In this document: in pieces, positions 7,768-17,179 of the stretch
Numbering within the stretch: position 1 is the stretch's first letter
Layout of the letters: each line of letters starts with the position of its first letter
Source of the DNA: an uncultured Lysobacterales bacterium
GTDB taxonomy: Bacteria; Pseudomonadota; Gammaproteobacteria; Xanthomonadales; SZUA-36
Reading direction: 5' to 3'
DNA length: 28,878 bases
Assembly (NCBI GenBank): GCA_937974465.1
Contig: CALJWY010000338.1
Location: forward strand, 1 to 28,878
Translations under genes and position numbers: made by a program
Notes under the pieces: generated by a model
Databases searched by the model: none
What the model was told of the DNA's origin: nothing
The model's input: only the letters and a program-made list of their open reading frames with translations

Positions 7768-8247
7768 ATGGCAGGTAAAAATAAAAAACCCACGTCAAGT
7801 GGCAAGACCATTGCACTCAACAAACGCGCCCGCTTCGACTACCACATTGAAGAGCGGATCGAAGCCGGTTTGAGCCTTGAAGGCTGGGAAGTCAAATCCC
7901 TGCGCGAATCACGGGTGCAATTCGCGGACAGCTATGTGCTGTTAAAAGACAACGAGGCTTTTCTGTTTGGCTGCCGCATAGATCCCTTGCCAACCGCCTC
8001 GAAACACATAACCCCGGATCCCACGCGGACCCGTAAGCTATTGATGAACCGACGCGAAATTGACCGGATCACCGGCATGGTTGAACGCAAGGGCTTTACC
8101 GTGATCCCGACCGCCATGTATTGGCTTCGTGGCAAGGTAAAAGTGGAAATCGGTATCGCCAGGGGCAAAAAAGCGCATGACAAACGCCATGACCAGAAAG
8201 ATCGTGACTGGCAACGGCAAAAAGCCCGGATAATGAAACATGGCTGA
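7768..8247 (+). CDS. smpB: SsrA-binding protein SmpB
   Basis: This 159-residue partner of tmRNA in trans-translation binds the tRNA-like domain of SsrA RNA and delivers it to stalled ribosomes. Diagnostic stretches are ALNKRARFDYHIEERIEAGL, GWEVKSLRE, ADSYV and the basic C-terminal helix GKKAHDKRHDQKDRDWQRQK. The start gives the usual MA-G-K-lysine-rich N-terminus. The ssrA gene itself is not in the window. The MocR-type gene begins 15 bases downstream and may be cotranscribed. Confidence 0.97.
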   Translation: MAGKNKKPTSSGKTIALNKRARFDYHIEERIEAGLSLEGWEVKSLRESRVQFADSYVLLKDNEAFLFGCRIDPLPTASKHITPDPTRTRKLLMNRREIDRITGMVERKGFTVIPTAMYWLRGKVKVEIGIARGKKAHDKRHDQKDRDWQRQKARIMKHG

Positions 8248-8262
8248 TGTTCTGGGGGTAGC

Positions 8263-10074
8263 GTGACTGTAGCACTGATTTACCTTGATCCAGAAAGCAA
8301 ACTTAATCTGCAAAGCCAGATTCGCCAGAAACTGGTTGAAGCCATTCTCAATGGCACCTTTCCTGCAGGCACCAAATTGCCTTCGTCTCGTAAGTTATCA
8401 GAACAGCTGGGGGTCGCCCGAAACACCGTAGTGCTGGCCTATGACCAGTTAATCGAAGAGGACTACCTGGAAAGCCGCCAGCGCAGTGGGGTATTTGTCA
8501 GTGAACGCATCCTTGAAGGCCGGGTTGGTTTTCAGGGCAAGCCCGTTAGCAAAGTGGCGATAGATGAGAAATGGGAAAAGCGCATCCTGCTTAAACCGCA
8601 ACCGGAGACTGGGTTTCATTGGCCCGCCGATTGGCAACAGTATCCCTTCCCTTTTATTGACGGTCATTTTGATCCATCTCTATACCCGGCCGGACAATGG
8701 CGGGAGGCCAGTCGCCTTGCGCTTGGTACGCGTATAGTCGACGAGACCGAAGGTGAGGAGGGATATACAGATCACGCTGCGCTGATAGAAGAGATCCGCA
8801 CCAAGATGCTGCCCCGCCGGGGCATCACTGCTCAAAGTGATGAAATCCTTATCACGCTCGGCGGGCAAAATGCCTTGTACCTTCTGACCCGTCTGTTGAT
8901 GAACCAGGAAACAACCGTGGCAATGGAGGAACCCGGAAGCCCGCAAATGCGCCAATTACTGCACCATGCAAACGCCAGGATTGTCAATTGTCCCGTGGAT
9001 GAGCACGGCATGGTCATCAACACACGACTGGATGAAGCGCAAATCATCTATGTCACACCCAGCCACCAGATCCCTACAGCGGTAACCATGCCCAATCAGC
9101 GACGTCAGGCCCTGTTAAGCCAGGCTGCGAAACAAGACCAACTGATCATAGAGGACGACCTGGAGCACGAGAATAACTACCTTGAACAACCGCACCAGGC
9201 GCTGCGTGGAATGGATAAGGACAACCGCGTAATCTACCTGTCTGCCCTCCCCAAGGTGCTCGCACCGGGCTTACGTATCGGCTTTATTGTCGCTGCCCCT
9301 GAGCTTATTCAGCAGCTCAGACGTCTGCGTCAGATCGTGATTGGCCGCCCCCGTTTGATCACGCAACGTACCGCTGCCCTATTCCTTTCACTGGGTCATT
9401 ACGATGCGTTTATGGCACGACTTTACAAGATTATGGGTGAGCGATGGGATGCATTAAGACAGGCGCTTAATCATTATTTGCGTGATACCGAATTAGAACT
9501 CCCAACCCAGGGCGGCACGACTCTTTGGGTACAGTACTCCTCTGAAAGAGATATCAATCAACTCGTCAGTGAGGCTGCAAAGCGCGGGATTCTTATCGAG
9601 CCGAATAGCCATTACTATGCTGACCACACAGGCCGGCGAAATTATTTTCGACTGGGGGTCACCAGCATCCCGAAGGAGAAAATCCGTGAAGGGGTCAAGC
9701 AACTGACCGGCTTAATGAGAGAGCTGCAGGCAGACCAGATTCAATACATCAATCCTTCAGACCCATCAATATTGGATGCAGAGCAAATCCGCCAGGTAAT
9801 GAGTGGTGCAACCATCGTTACACAGACCTTTTACTCCGTACCATGCACGATTGAGCTGTCAGAGGATGGCAGCATGCGCGGACGCTCCGGTTACGCAGAT
9901 GAAGACTGCGATACCGGCGCCTGGTGGTTGGAGGGTGACATTTGGTGCAGGCAATGGAAGCAGTGGGGTTACGGTGAAATCAGCAAGCTCCAGGTAACAC
10001 TCTCAGGTAACCATATCCGCTGGTGGCGACCGGGTGGCAGGCTCGTCGATGAAGGCATTCTGCACCGGTCTTAA
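8263..10074 (+). CDS. MocR/GabR-type regulator (GntR HTH + aminotransferase fold) with an extra C-terminal domain
   Basis: Residues 1-80 are a GntR winged helix (LPSSRKLSEQLGVARNTVVL). Residues ~120-490 are a fold-type I aminotransferase domain that binds PLP. The Schiff-base lysine is K331 in LPKVLAPGLRIG, R338 fits the phosphate site and R463 (YFRLG) the carboxylate site. The usual EDDYDSE motif reads EDDLEHE, so the tyrosine that contacts PLP is Leu300. GabR-like proteins end near 480 residues; this one has ~110 more, a Trp-rich beta-type segment (GAWWLEGDIWCRQW, HIRWWRPGG) resembling small calycin-like domains. The start is GTG with GGGGG upstream. The neighbouring amidohydrolase is a likely target, and gabDT 8 kb away is a possible one; both are inference. 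Confidence 0.88.
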   Translation: MTVALIYLDPESKLNLQSQIRQKLVEAILNGTFPAGTKLPSSRKLSEQLGVARNTVVLAYDQLIEEDYLESRQRSGVFVSERILEGRVGFQGKPVSKVAIDEKWEKRILLKPQPETGFHWPADWQQYPFPFIDGHFDPSLYPAGQWREASRLALGTRIVDETEGEEGYTDHAALIEEIRTKMLPRRGITAQSDEILITLGGQNALYLLTRLLMNQETTVAMEEPGSPQMRQLLHHANARIVNCPVDEHGMVINTRLDEAQIIYVTPSHQIPTAVTMPNQRRQALLSQAAKQDQLIIEDDLEHENNYLEQPHQALRGMDKDNRVIYLSALPKVLAPGLRIGFIVAAPELIQQLRRLRQIVIGRPRLITQRTAALFLSLGHYDAFMARLYKIMGERWDALRQALNHYLRDTELELPTQGGTTLWVQYSSERDINQLVSEAAKRGILIEPNSHYYADHTGRRNYFRLGVTSIPKEKIREGVKQLTGLMRELQADQIQYINPSDPSILDAEQIRQVMSGATIVTQTFYSVPCTIELSEDGSMRGRSGYADEDCDTGAWWLEGDIWCRQWKQWGYGEISKLQVTLSGNHIRWWRPGGRLVDEGILHRS

Positions 10075-10188
10075 TCCCAGCTGGACTCATTCCCTTTTTT
10101 AATCTGGTTCTATACGGCTTCTCACACTCAAGATAGTCTGCTTAACAGGGTCTGCAATCACGGACATAATTCACTTACGGAGTCGAAC

Positions 10189-11076
10189 ATGAGCCATCTA
10201 GCCATTGCCGGACTGCAACTGGAACTGGACGCCAAAGACAATCTCTCTACGCTGGAAAGGGAAATTGACGCGGTCAAAACACGTTTTCCATGGGTCCAAA
10301 TGGTCGTTCTTCCCGAACTGTGCACCTACGGTACCAATACCGAACTGGCGGTGCACATGCCAGGAGAAGTGGAGAACTGCTTTCGCGAATCAGCAAGGAA
10401 AAATGGTATTTGGCTGATCCCTGGTTCCATATTTGAGCGCCGCGACGGCAAGATATACAACACCGCTCCCGTGATCAATCCCGAAGGTGAGGTTATCGCC
10501 CGTTACAGCAAGCAATATCCGTTTTACCCGTATGAAAAAGGCGTCGAGGCGAGTGACAATTTTGTCGTTTTTGAAGTACCCGGTGTCGGTAAAGTCGGCC
10601 TTGTTATCTGCTACGACATTTGGTTTCCGGAAATCATCCGTCAACTTGCCTGGATGGGAGCCGAAGCCATCATCGTGCCCACCCTGACCAACACCATTGA
10701 TCGCGATATCGAGCTTGCCATATCGCAAGCGAACGCCGCGACCAATCAGTTGTACTTTTTCAGCGTGAACAGCGCCGGCCGATTGGGCAATGGTAAATCG
10801 ATGGTTGTCGGCCCAGATGGCACCATCATTCACCAGGCAAGCGTGGGTCGCGATATTATCGCTGTCGAACTGGACTTTGAACATGTTCGTCGTGTCCGTG
10901 AAAGAGGGTTACATGGACTGGGGCAAACACTGAAGAGTTTTCGTGATGCGGAAATCTGTTATCCCGTCTATCAGGAGGGTGCTGGTGAAGGCGCTTTTGC
11001 GGCACTTGGTGCACTTGAGGTGCCTTCCAGGTGTAACGTAACAGAAGCTAATGAACTCAAAGAAAAAGCTGGCTAG
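10189..11076 (+). CDS. Nitrilase-superfamily carbon-nitrogen hydrolase (amidase)
   Basis: This 295-residue cytosolic CN-hydrolase has the full catalytic triad: Glu43 in VVLPELCTYG, Lys108 in YSKQYPFYPYEKG and Cys141 in GLVICYDIWFPE, with Glu116 as the usual assisting acid. It hydrolyses an amide, carbamoyl or nitrile bond through a thioester intermediate. The substrate cannot be assigned: amidase, formamidase or N-carbamoyl amidase types are all possible. GGAG lies seven to eight bases before the ATG. It sits between a MocR-type regulator and a TonB-dependent receptor, suggesting breakdown of a nitrogenous nutrient. GABA enzymes lie further along on the other strand. Confidence 0.88.
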   Translation: MSHLAIAGLQLELDAKDNLSTLEREIDAVKTRFPWVQMVVLPELCTYGTNTELAVHMPGEVENCFRESARKNGIWLIPGSIFERRDGKIYNTAPVINPEGEVIARYSKQYPFYPYEKGVEASDNFVVFEVPGVGKVGLVICYDIWFPEIIRQLAWMGAEAIIVPTLTNTIDRDIELAISQANAATNQLYFFSVNSAGRLGNGKSMVVGPDGTIIHQASVGRDIIAVELDFEHVRRVRERGLHGLGQTLKSFRDAEICYPVYQEGAGEGAFAALGALEVPSRCNVTEANELKEKAG

Positions 11077-11217
11077 AACCTTCATAAGTAATACTGGACT
11101 CATTAGAAGTTTATAACTGGCTCTACGATCAACCATAAACTTCCGATATTTTTACGATTGGGCAGATTGCAAGCCGACTGCCCGGGACTGTAGTAAACCA
11201 TAAACCGGAGTAAATCC

Positions 11218-13728
11218 ATGTCGCAGCAATTCAAAAGAAATGCACTCACAACAGCAATAACCACGGCAATCATTGCATCCACCAATGTCAGCCTCGCCCT
11301 TGCACAGGAGCAGGCAACCGAAGCAGATGCCGTTAACAACCAACTTCTCGAAGAAGTCATTGTGACTGCAACATCCCGCGCCGAATCCACACAGAATATT
11401 CCTTACAATATTTCAGCAGTCACCGGCTCTGACATTACGGCCCAGAACATTGTGGACGCCAATGAACTGATGCGCACGATTGCAGGAATATCTGTGGTTG
11501 ATCGCGGTTACAGGAACCAGGGCCATATGAACAGCATGGTTATCCGTGGCGTAAATGTTGACAACGGGGTTAACGGTGATGTCGGATTATCGGCTGTTCC
11601 AACGGTTGCAACCTACGTTGACAACACACCTATTTTTGCGGCATTCCTACTCAAGGATGTAGAGCGGGTCGAAGTGTTGCGAGGGCCACAGGGAACACTT
11701 TATGGCTCCGGCGCCCTCGGCGGCACGGTACGTTACATCATGAACAAACCTGATCCTACAGGCTTTGCTGCTGAAGCCACGGCGAATTTCGGCCAGACAT
11801 CCGGTTCCGGCGGCTACAATCTCAGTGGCGATGTCATGGTGAATTTCCCAATCGGGGCAAACTCGGCACTGCGCATCTCAGGTGGCATGATTGATAACGA
11901 CGGCGTCATTGATTACATCAACCTGTATCAACTCGGAAGCAATGGCAAACCCGTCGTTCTCGATAACAACGGGCAATGCGTTGATAACAACAGTTCTTCA
12001 CTGACACCTGCGGAAGTCGCCTTTAATGTCTCCTGCTACACCTCCGAGCAGGATGCTGACACGGTTAAAATCTCACATTTAAGAGCGTCATTCCTCTGGG
12101 ATGCGACCGAGGACCTCAGGTTCCAGTTTACCTACCAGATGCAGGATGATGAAATCGGCGGCCGACGCAGCACCACCAAGGGCACCGATTATTGGGGCAA
12201 CCGTTATTATGATGATGACAACGGCTCTACCTTTCTTGAACCATCAGAGCGTGATGTTGAACTCCTGAACATGGATATCGCCTGGGATCTTGGCTTCGCA
12301 ACACTTACCTCTAATACATCCAGCTATGAACACAATGGCGATGGCTGGCGTGACAACACCAGCTTGTGGGTGACAGATCGCAGTCAGGACACAAGCTTCA
12401 CCAACTGGTTTGAAATCCTCTATACCGGAAATCCACGTGCCTCAGCCTATGTAACAGCCGGATTTGAAGAAGAAGCGTTTGTGCAGGAATTCCGCCTGGT
12501 ATCCAACGCAGCTGATAACAGCAAAATTGATTGGATTATCGGCGCTTACTATATGGACCAGGATCGCTCAACCAACAATTACAGCTACTTGCTGGGGCTG
12601 AATGAATATGGAAAGGCCTGTCCACAACTGGGTGAAGCATGCCGTGCGTTTGGCGACTGGTGGGCCGGTGGTTTCAACCTGTCAGAAATCGATTTCTGGT
12701 ATGACCGCAGGGAGACCTTCACCGACCTGGCTCTTTATGGTGAAATGACTTTCCACGTTTCTGACGACTTTCGTATCAATGCCGGCCTCCGTTGGTTTGA
12801 CAATGAATTAACCAACAGCACCGCCATGGATTTCCCACTGTTCGAAGGCGTGGTAGTCCCATATGTTGATTATCCATCACAAAAAGAGAGTGATGTTCTA
12901 CTCAAGTTAAACCTCTCGTGGGATATCGCAGACGACAAGATGGTTTATGCGACATACTCGGAAGGCTTCCGTCGTGGTGGTGCAAACGCCATTCCAACGA
13001 GTGGCTTCTTTGCAGAGCTGAACCCAGAAACCGTGCAGTTTTACAAGGCAGATACCGTCGACAACTTTGAACTGGGTATCAAGGGCCAGACTGATCGCTG
13101 GAGATATTCGGCCGACGTATTTTATGTCGACTGGAATGATCCACAGCTTAATACGGCTACGGCATGGTGGGGCTTTTTCATGGCACAGAATGGTGACTCT
13201 GCTGCCACCAAGGGACTCGAACTGGAAGCAGCCTGGGCCGCCACCGAAAACCTGATCGTGAATCTCGGTTACTCCTATATCAATGCCGAACTCACGGCAG
13301 ACTTGTTTAATCCCCAGAGCGGTTCATTGATTGCTAAAGACGGTCATCGGTTGCCGGGAACTGCCGAACACGTGGCCACCGCCAGTCTTGACCACAACAT
13401 GAGTCTGAGCAATGGCTGGAACCTGGCATCACGATTCCACCTCTACTACCAGGGTGATTCCATCAACTCCGTACAGGACACATCAATTCAGGAGAAATTT
13501 GGCTCATTCGTGTTGCTGAATGCTTCGGTCGCCGTCATTAACGAAAGCTGGACATTCACCCTGTATGGCAAGAACCTCAGCAATGAGGAAGGCATTACGG
13601 GCTCATATCCCGAGGCTTACATGAGCACGGATACAGGTCCCTTTGAAAACTATTACGGAAACAACCAGCGTAATTACATTTCTACGCCACGTACGTTTGG
13701 TGTTAGTGCAACCTACCGTTTCCGCTAG
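11218..13728 (+). CDS. TonB-dependent outer-membrane receptor
   Basis: This 836-residue active transporter has a signal peptide ending in LALA, a TonB-box-like segment EEVIVTATSR at residues 45-54, a plug domain (DANELMRTIAGISVVDRG, then VERVEVLRGPQGTLYGSGALGG) and a ~650-residue beta barrel ending in the typical aromatic C-terminus (SATYRFR). The plug and barrel resemble the broad FecA/CirA-like group used in marine bacteria for siderophores, oligosaccharides and other organics; the ligand is not evident. CCGGAG precedes the ATG. A strong terminator follows at 13748, so the receptor is probably transcribed apart from the downstream genes, although their functions look linked. Confidence 0.95.
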   Translation: MSQQFKRNALTTAITTAIIASTNVSLALAQEQATEADAVNNQLLEEVIVTATSRAESTQNIPYNISAVTGSDITAQNIVDANELMRTIAGISVVDRGYRNQGHMNSMVIRGVNVDNGVNGDVGLSAVPTVATYVDNTPIFAAFLLKDVERVEVLRGPQGTLYGSGALGGTVRYIMNKPDPTGFAAEATANFGQTSGSGGYNLSGDVMVNFPIGANSALRISGGMIDNDGVIDYINLYQLGSNGKPVVLDNNGQCVDNNSSSLTPAEVAFNVSCYTSEQDADTVKISHLRASFLWDATEDLRFQFTYQMQDDEIGGRRSTTKGTDYWGNRYYDDDNGSTFLEPSERDVELLNMDIAWDLGFATLTSNTSSYEHNGDGWRDNTSLWVTDRSQDTSFTNWFEILYTGNPRASAYVTAGFEEEAFVQEFRLVSNAADNSKIDWIIGAYYMDQDRSTNNYSYLLGLNEYGKACPQLGEACRAFGDWWAGGFNLSEIDFWYDRRETFTDLALYGEMTFHVSDDFRINAGLRWFDNELTNSTAMDFPLFEGVVVPYVDYPSQKESDVLLKLNLSWDIADDKMVYATYSEGFRRGGANAIPTSGFFAELNPETVQFYKADTVDNFELGIKGQTDRWRYSADVFYVDWNDPQLNTATAWWGFFMAQNGDSAATKGLELEAAWAATENLIVNLGYSYINAELTADLFNPQSGSLIAKDGHRLPGTAEHVATASLDHNMSLSNGWNLASRFHLYYQGDSINSVQDTSIQEKFGSFVLLNASVAVINESWTFTLYGKNLSNEEGITGSYPEAYMSTDTGPFENYYGNNQRNYISTPRTFGVSATYRFR

Positions 13729-13747
13729 AATTTGAATCAGTGGTAAT

Positions 13748-13774
13748 AAAAACCGGGCTTCGGCCCGGTTTTTT
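13748..13774 (+). terminator. Rho-independent terminator after the TonB receptor gene
   Basis: A perfect hairpin has arms AACCGGGC and GCCCGGTT closed by a UUCG tetraloop, extended to 11 pairs by flanking A and T runs, with the T run at 13769-13774. The A run on the 5' side would also let it act on the opposite strand. It lies 20 bases after the receptor stop codon. Confidence 0.93.
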
Positions 13775-13819
13775 ATCTGCGTAATTTGCGGCAACAGAAT
13801 GTTAGGATAATGCCACCCA

Positions 13820-15427
13820 ATGCTGCCTGAGCCAGAAATGAACACCAACCTTCCACCTAACCAACTACTGGAAAAGGTATGGCAAAGCCTGAAGAAAAGA
13901 GACATCAGGCAGGCAGTTGACAGCAGTAACATACTGGTTCGCGACTTTCCCAATTTTGCACCCGGATGGAATGCTGCAAGTCACGTTGCGCAGCTCTTCA
14001 AGAAGCCCAAACAGGCACTGACCGCAATTGAGCGGGCGCTAAAAATTGAGCCTGGAAACATTGATTGGCAATTACACCGTGTGGGATGCCTGCTTATGTG
14101 TGGCGATAATGCTGCAAGTGGCAAAACCGTGGTGACGCTGGTCAGCCAATCCGGAAACTTTAATCCCGCCCAACTTTCCAACTTGGCGTTTCTTTGTAAT
14201 CGACTTGAGATGCATGATGATGCCGCCAGGCTTTATCAAAGCTTGATTCAGCGCGAACCAAAAAACGGTGCTCATTGGTATAACCTTGCAACCATCCAGA
14301 GGTTCAAGGGAGAGATAGAGGATGCAGAATCCAGCCTGGAAAAAGCCATTAGGCTTAATTCCGAGGACTTTGATGCCTATGAATTAAGGTCGGATCTGCG
14401 CCGACAGAGCAAAGAATCAAACCATCTTTCAGAGCTACGGAGCCTCCTCAAAAAAGGTATAAAATCACCCGCCGGTGAAGTACGGGTCTGTTACGCGCTG
14501 GCCAAGGAGCTTGAAGATATTGGCGATTCACAGGCATCATTCGACGCCCTCTCTCGCGGTGCAACCTTACGTAGGAAACATATCAATTACCGCATTAAAG
14601 ATGACCTTCAAACCATTGATGCGATTATCAAGACCTTCGACCCTGGAAAATTCACAGCACATGAAAAGGCCAACAGCAGCACAGAGCCCGTATTCATCAT
14701 TGGCTTACCCCGCAGCGGCACGACGCTGGCTGAACGGATGCTGGGAAGTCATTCAGCAGTATTTGCTGCGGGCGAATTAAATAATTTTTCAATCCAAATG
14801 GTGCAACAGGTTCACCGTCAAAATGGAGCCACAGTATTGTCCCGGGAGGCAATGGTGCACCAGTCCGCAAAACTCGACTTTGAGAACCTGGGTAAGGCCT
14901 ACCTTGATAGCACCAGGCCACTGACTGGTCATACGCAGCATTTTATTGACAAAATGCCGCTCAATTTTCTGTATGCGGGCCTGATCCACCTGGCCTTGCC
15001 GCATGCAAAAATCATTCACCTCACCCGTCACCCAATGGACAGCTGTTATTCGATCTACAAGCGTTTGTTCCAGGATGGTTATCCCTGGTCGTACGACCTC
15101 AATGAGATTGCGAGTTATTACCTGGCTTACCGACGGCTTATGGCGCACTGGCACGATGTCATGCCGGGTGTCATCTATGACGTCGCTTACGAGGACCTGG
15201 TGTCAAGTCCTGACACGCAAATACGAAACCTGGTCAATCACTGCGGTCTTACCTGGGAGTCACAATGTCTTCGCTTTCACGAAAGTTCGGCAGTTACAAC
15301 CACGGCCAGTGCGGCCCAGGTAAGATCCCCCGTACACACAAAGTCCGTTAATCTGTGGCGTGAGTATCAACAAAAACTGGCACCGCTGGCAAACCAATTG
15401 CGTGCAGGCGGCATCCAGTTTGATTAA
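13820..15427 (+). CDS. TPR-repeat sulfotransferase
   Basis: The N-terminal ~250 residues are tetratricopeptide-type helical repeats (ALTAIERALKIEPGN, HWYNLATIQRFKGEIEDAES). Residues ~288-520 are a sulfotransferase domain that transfers sulfate from PAPS. The 5'-phosphosulfate loop is GLPRSGTT at 295-302, and the 3'-phosphate motif is LTRHPMDSCYSIYKR near 401. The acceptor is unknown; bacterial TPR-sulfotransferases are common in marine genomes and few have known substrates. The start could be ATG 13820 (AGGATA about ten bases upstream) or ATG 13838. It begins a three-gene unit with the lipoprotein hydrolase and MFS transporter. No signal peptide is visible, consistent with cytosolic PAPS use. 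Confidence 0.88.
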   Translation: MLPEPEMNTNLPPNQLLEKVWQSLKKRDIRQAVDSSNILVRDFPNFAPGWNAASHVAQLFKKPKQALTAIERALKIEPGNIDWQLHRVGCLLMCGDNAASGKTVVTLVSQSGNFNPAQLSNLAFLCNRLEMHDDAARLYQSLIQREPKNGAHWYNLATIQRFKGEIEDAESSLEKAIRLNSEDFDAYELRSDLRRQSKESNHLSELRSLLKKGIKSPAGEVRVCYALAKELEDIGDSQASFDALSRGATLRRKHINYRIKDDLQTIDAIIKTFDPGKFTAHEKANSSTEPVFIIGLPRSGTTLAERMLGSHSAVFAAGELNNFSIQMVQQVHRQNGATVLSREAMVHQSAKLDFENLGKAYLDSTRPLTGHTQHFIDKMPLNFLYAGLIHLALPHAKIIHLTRHPMDSCYSIYKRLFQDGYPWSYDLNEIASYYLAYRRLMAHWHDVMPGVIYDVAYEDLVSSPDTQIRNLVNHCGLTWESQCLRFHESSAVTTTASAAQVRSPVHTKSVNLWREYQQKLAPLANQLRAGGIQFD

Positions 15428-17174
15428 ACGATACCAGCCACGGGTTCACAGCTATCTCGCCTGTGTAATGGCATTGATAGTGTTACACGCCTGTTCACCA
15501 GTAGCGGTCAGGACAGCCCAGACAGTCGCTACACCCCTTGGGTTTGATTTTCTCCAGGGTACTGCCGACATGAAATCACCGGTAGCGACACAGGCCTATA
15601 TGGCTCCCCACCAGGCACCCGGTCCTGCAAACAATTTTTCGGGAATATTCGAGTTGAGTTCAGCACCTTCTGCTGGTCACATCGAAGTGCTGGTGGACTC
15701 CTTCAACATAGCTCAAAATCACGACCTGCAGTTTACGACGCTGCCATCTTTCTCCCTTAGCTTTGTCTCTGACGGTAAAGACATCATTCCAATGCAGCGT
15801 GGTCCGCAACGAAGCGAGCACCCGTACTGGGAGATTCTCATTGAGCCGGGAATCAGCTGGGATGCGGCAGATGATAATGGTTGGTCGAGGGCGGTTTTGC
15901 CGTTTGCTCTGAAGGAAAAAAGAGAAAACTGCCTACATAACGGACTGATGACATTTCTGTATAAAAGTGACGGTTCAAGCAGTCGCGCTGCATGGCAAAT
16001 CAGCAGCGAAACCTGCCTGTATTTCAAAGTGAATCTTTGGGGTGTGGCCGAAACCAGTTATCAGCCACAGATCAAGCCTTCAGCGAGCGAGGTGATAACT
16101 GCATATCGTGGTGAGGTGGCCAGACGTTTACCTGCTCAGCCAATGGAACAGCTTAGAAATGATTATCCTGGCCTTGACCCTTTTGCGTTTGCACCACCCG
16201 GCATCGATGATGCCTCGGTCTACGGTCTACTTCTCGGTGGTGTCCATTATCGCAGTGATTGCCCGACCCGTTACGGCCCTTACCCATACTGCGAAGTCAT
16301 GGCCCTGCCCTCGTACTCGCTGGCGAAAAGCATGTTCGCAAGCCTTGCATACCAGTTACTTATTGAGCGCTGGCCTGAATTCGCCGCAATTCCTGTGGCT
16401 GACCTGGTGCCTGAATGCAAGCTGCCAGACCATCGATGGGACGATGTCCTGACCGCTCATCTACTGGACATGACTACGGGCAATTATGATTCCCAGGTGG
16501 TCAATGAAGATGACAATTCAGCTTCAATGCAGGCCTTCTTCCTCGCTGAGACCCACATTGAAAAAGCGCGTATCAGCTGTGAGATCTGGCCAAGAAAATC
16601 GACACCCGGAACCCGCTGGGCCTATCACACCAGTGACACCTACCTGCTGGGCACTGCCATGAATGCATTTCTACGGCAGAAATTGGGGCCAGAAGTGAAT
16701 ATTTATTCTGATGTGCTTTACTCACAAGTCATACAGCCCATCGGGTTAAGTCCGTTGCTACGCTGGACAGAAAGCACATACGACCATGTCCGACAGCCCT
16801 ACACCGGCTATGGCCTGATCCTGCATGCCGATGATGCAGTGCGCTTTGCGCGGGCCTTGAATTCAAACCCGGATATGCATCGGTTTCTGGCGAACTTGCC
16901 ATTTGCCGACTCCGCCCACCGGACAGGACAGTCATCAGATGCCATGTACGTGGCAAAAACCAGCTACACAAGTGGTTTCTGGGGCGCGGATGCCTCTGGC
17001 TGGATGGATTGTAACAAGGATACCTGGATACCTTTCATGTCAGGCTATGGAGGTATAAACGTCGCCATGTTCCCCAATGGTGGCGTCTATTACTATTTTA
17101 CCGATAGCAATCAACACGGTTTTCAAACTGCGGCTGTAGAAGCCAATAAAGCTCTTAATTACTGCAAAGAATAA
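15420..17174 (+). CDS. Serine-hydrolase lipoprotein (beta-lactamase/penicillin-binding-protein fold) with an uncommon N-terminal domain
   Basis: The best start is TTG 15420: it follows AGGCGG by eight bases, overlaps the sulfotransferase stop, and gives a compact lipoprotein signal ending in LHAC (Cys codon 15492-15494). An in-frame GTG at 15360 without a ribosome site would add 20 residues. After an N-terminal beta-rich domain of ~190 residues that I do not recognise, the second half matches serine beta-lactamase-like hydrolases: nucleophile motif S-L-A-K (SYSLAKSMFASLAYQLL; Ser320 and Lys323 counted from the GTG), HLLDMTTGNYD, and the YxN-position motif WAYHTSD. It probably acts in the periplasm as an esterase, peptidase or amidase on the imported substrate. 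Several cysteines (CPTRYGPYPYC, CEIW, MDC, YCKE) suggest disulfides. Confidence 0.8.
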   Translation: MIKRYQPRVHSYLACVMALIVLHACSPVAVRTAQTVATPLGFDFLQGTADMKSPVATQAYMAPHQAPGPANNFSGIFELSSAPSAGHIEVLVDSFNIAQNHDLQFTTLPSFSLSFVSDGKDIIPMQRGPQRSEHPYWEILIEPGISWDAADDNGWSRAVLPFALKEKRENCLHNGLMTFLYKSDGSSSRAAWQISSETCLYFKVNLWGVAETSYQPQIKPSASEVITAYRGEVARRLPAQPMEQLRNDYPGLDPFAFAPPGIDDASVYGLLLGGVHYRSDCPTRYGPYPYCEVMALPSYSLAKSMFASLAYQLLIERWPEFAAIPVADLVPECKLPDHRWDDVLTAHLLDMTTGNYDSQVVNEDDNSASMQAFFLAETHIEKARISCEIWPRKSTPGTRWAYHTSDTYLLGTAMNAFLRQKLGPEVNIYSDVLYSQVIQPIGLSPLLRWTESTYDHVRQPYTGYGLILHADDAVRFARALNSNPDMHRFLANLPFADSAHRTGQSSDAMYVAKTSYTSGFWGADASGWMDCNKDTWIPFMSGYGGINVAMFPNGGVYYYFTDSNQHGFQTAAVEANKALNYCKE

Positions 17175-17179
17175 CTATT

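Noticed and set aside
7661..7816. N-terminal extension of ratA
   Set aside because: The extra 52 residues overlap the smpB start on the other strand and do not fit the family; ATG 7660 gives normal length.
7229..8247. Toxin-antitoxin system (RatA/RnfH, also called PasT/PasI)
   Set aside because: The pair is a conserved housekeeping locus next to smpB and bamE; a true toxin-antitoxin role is doubtful and nothing here supports it.
13810..13830. Short ATG frame after AGGATA before the sulfotransferase gene
   Set aside because: It encodes only six residues and stops; there is no evidence of a leader peptide function.
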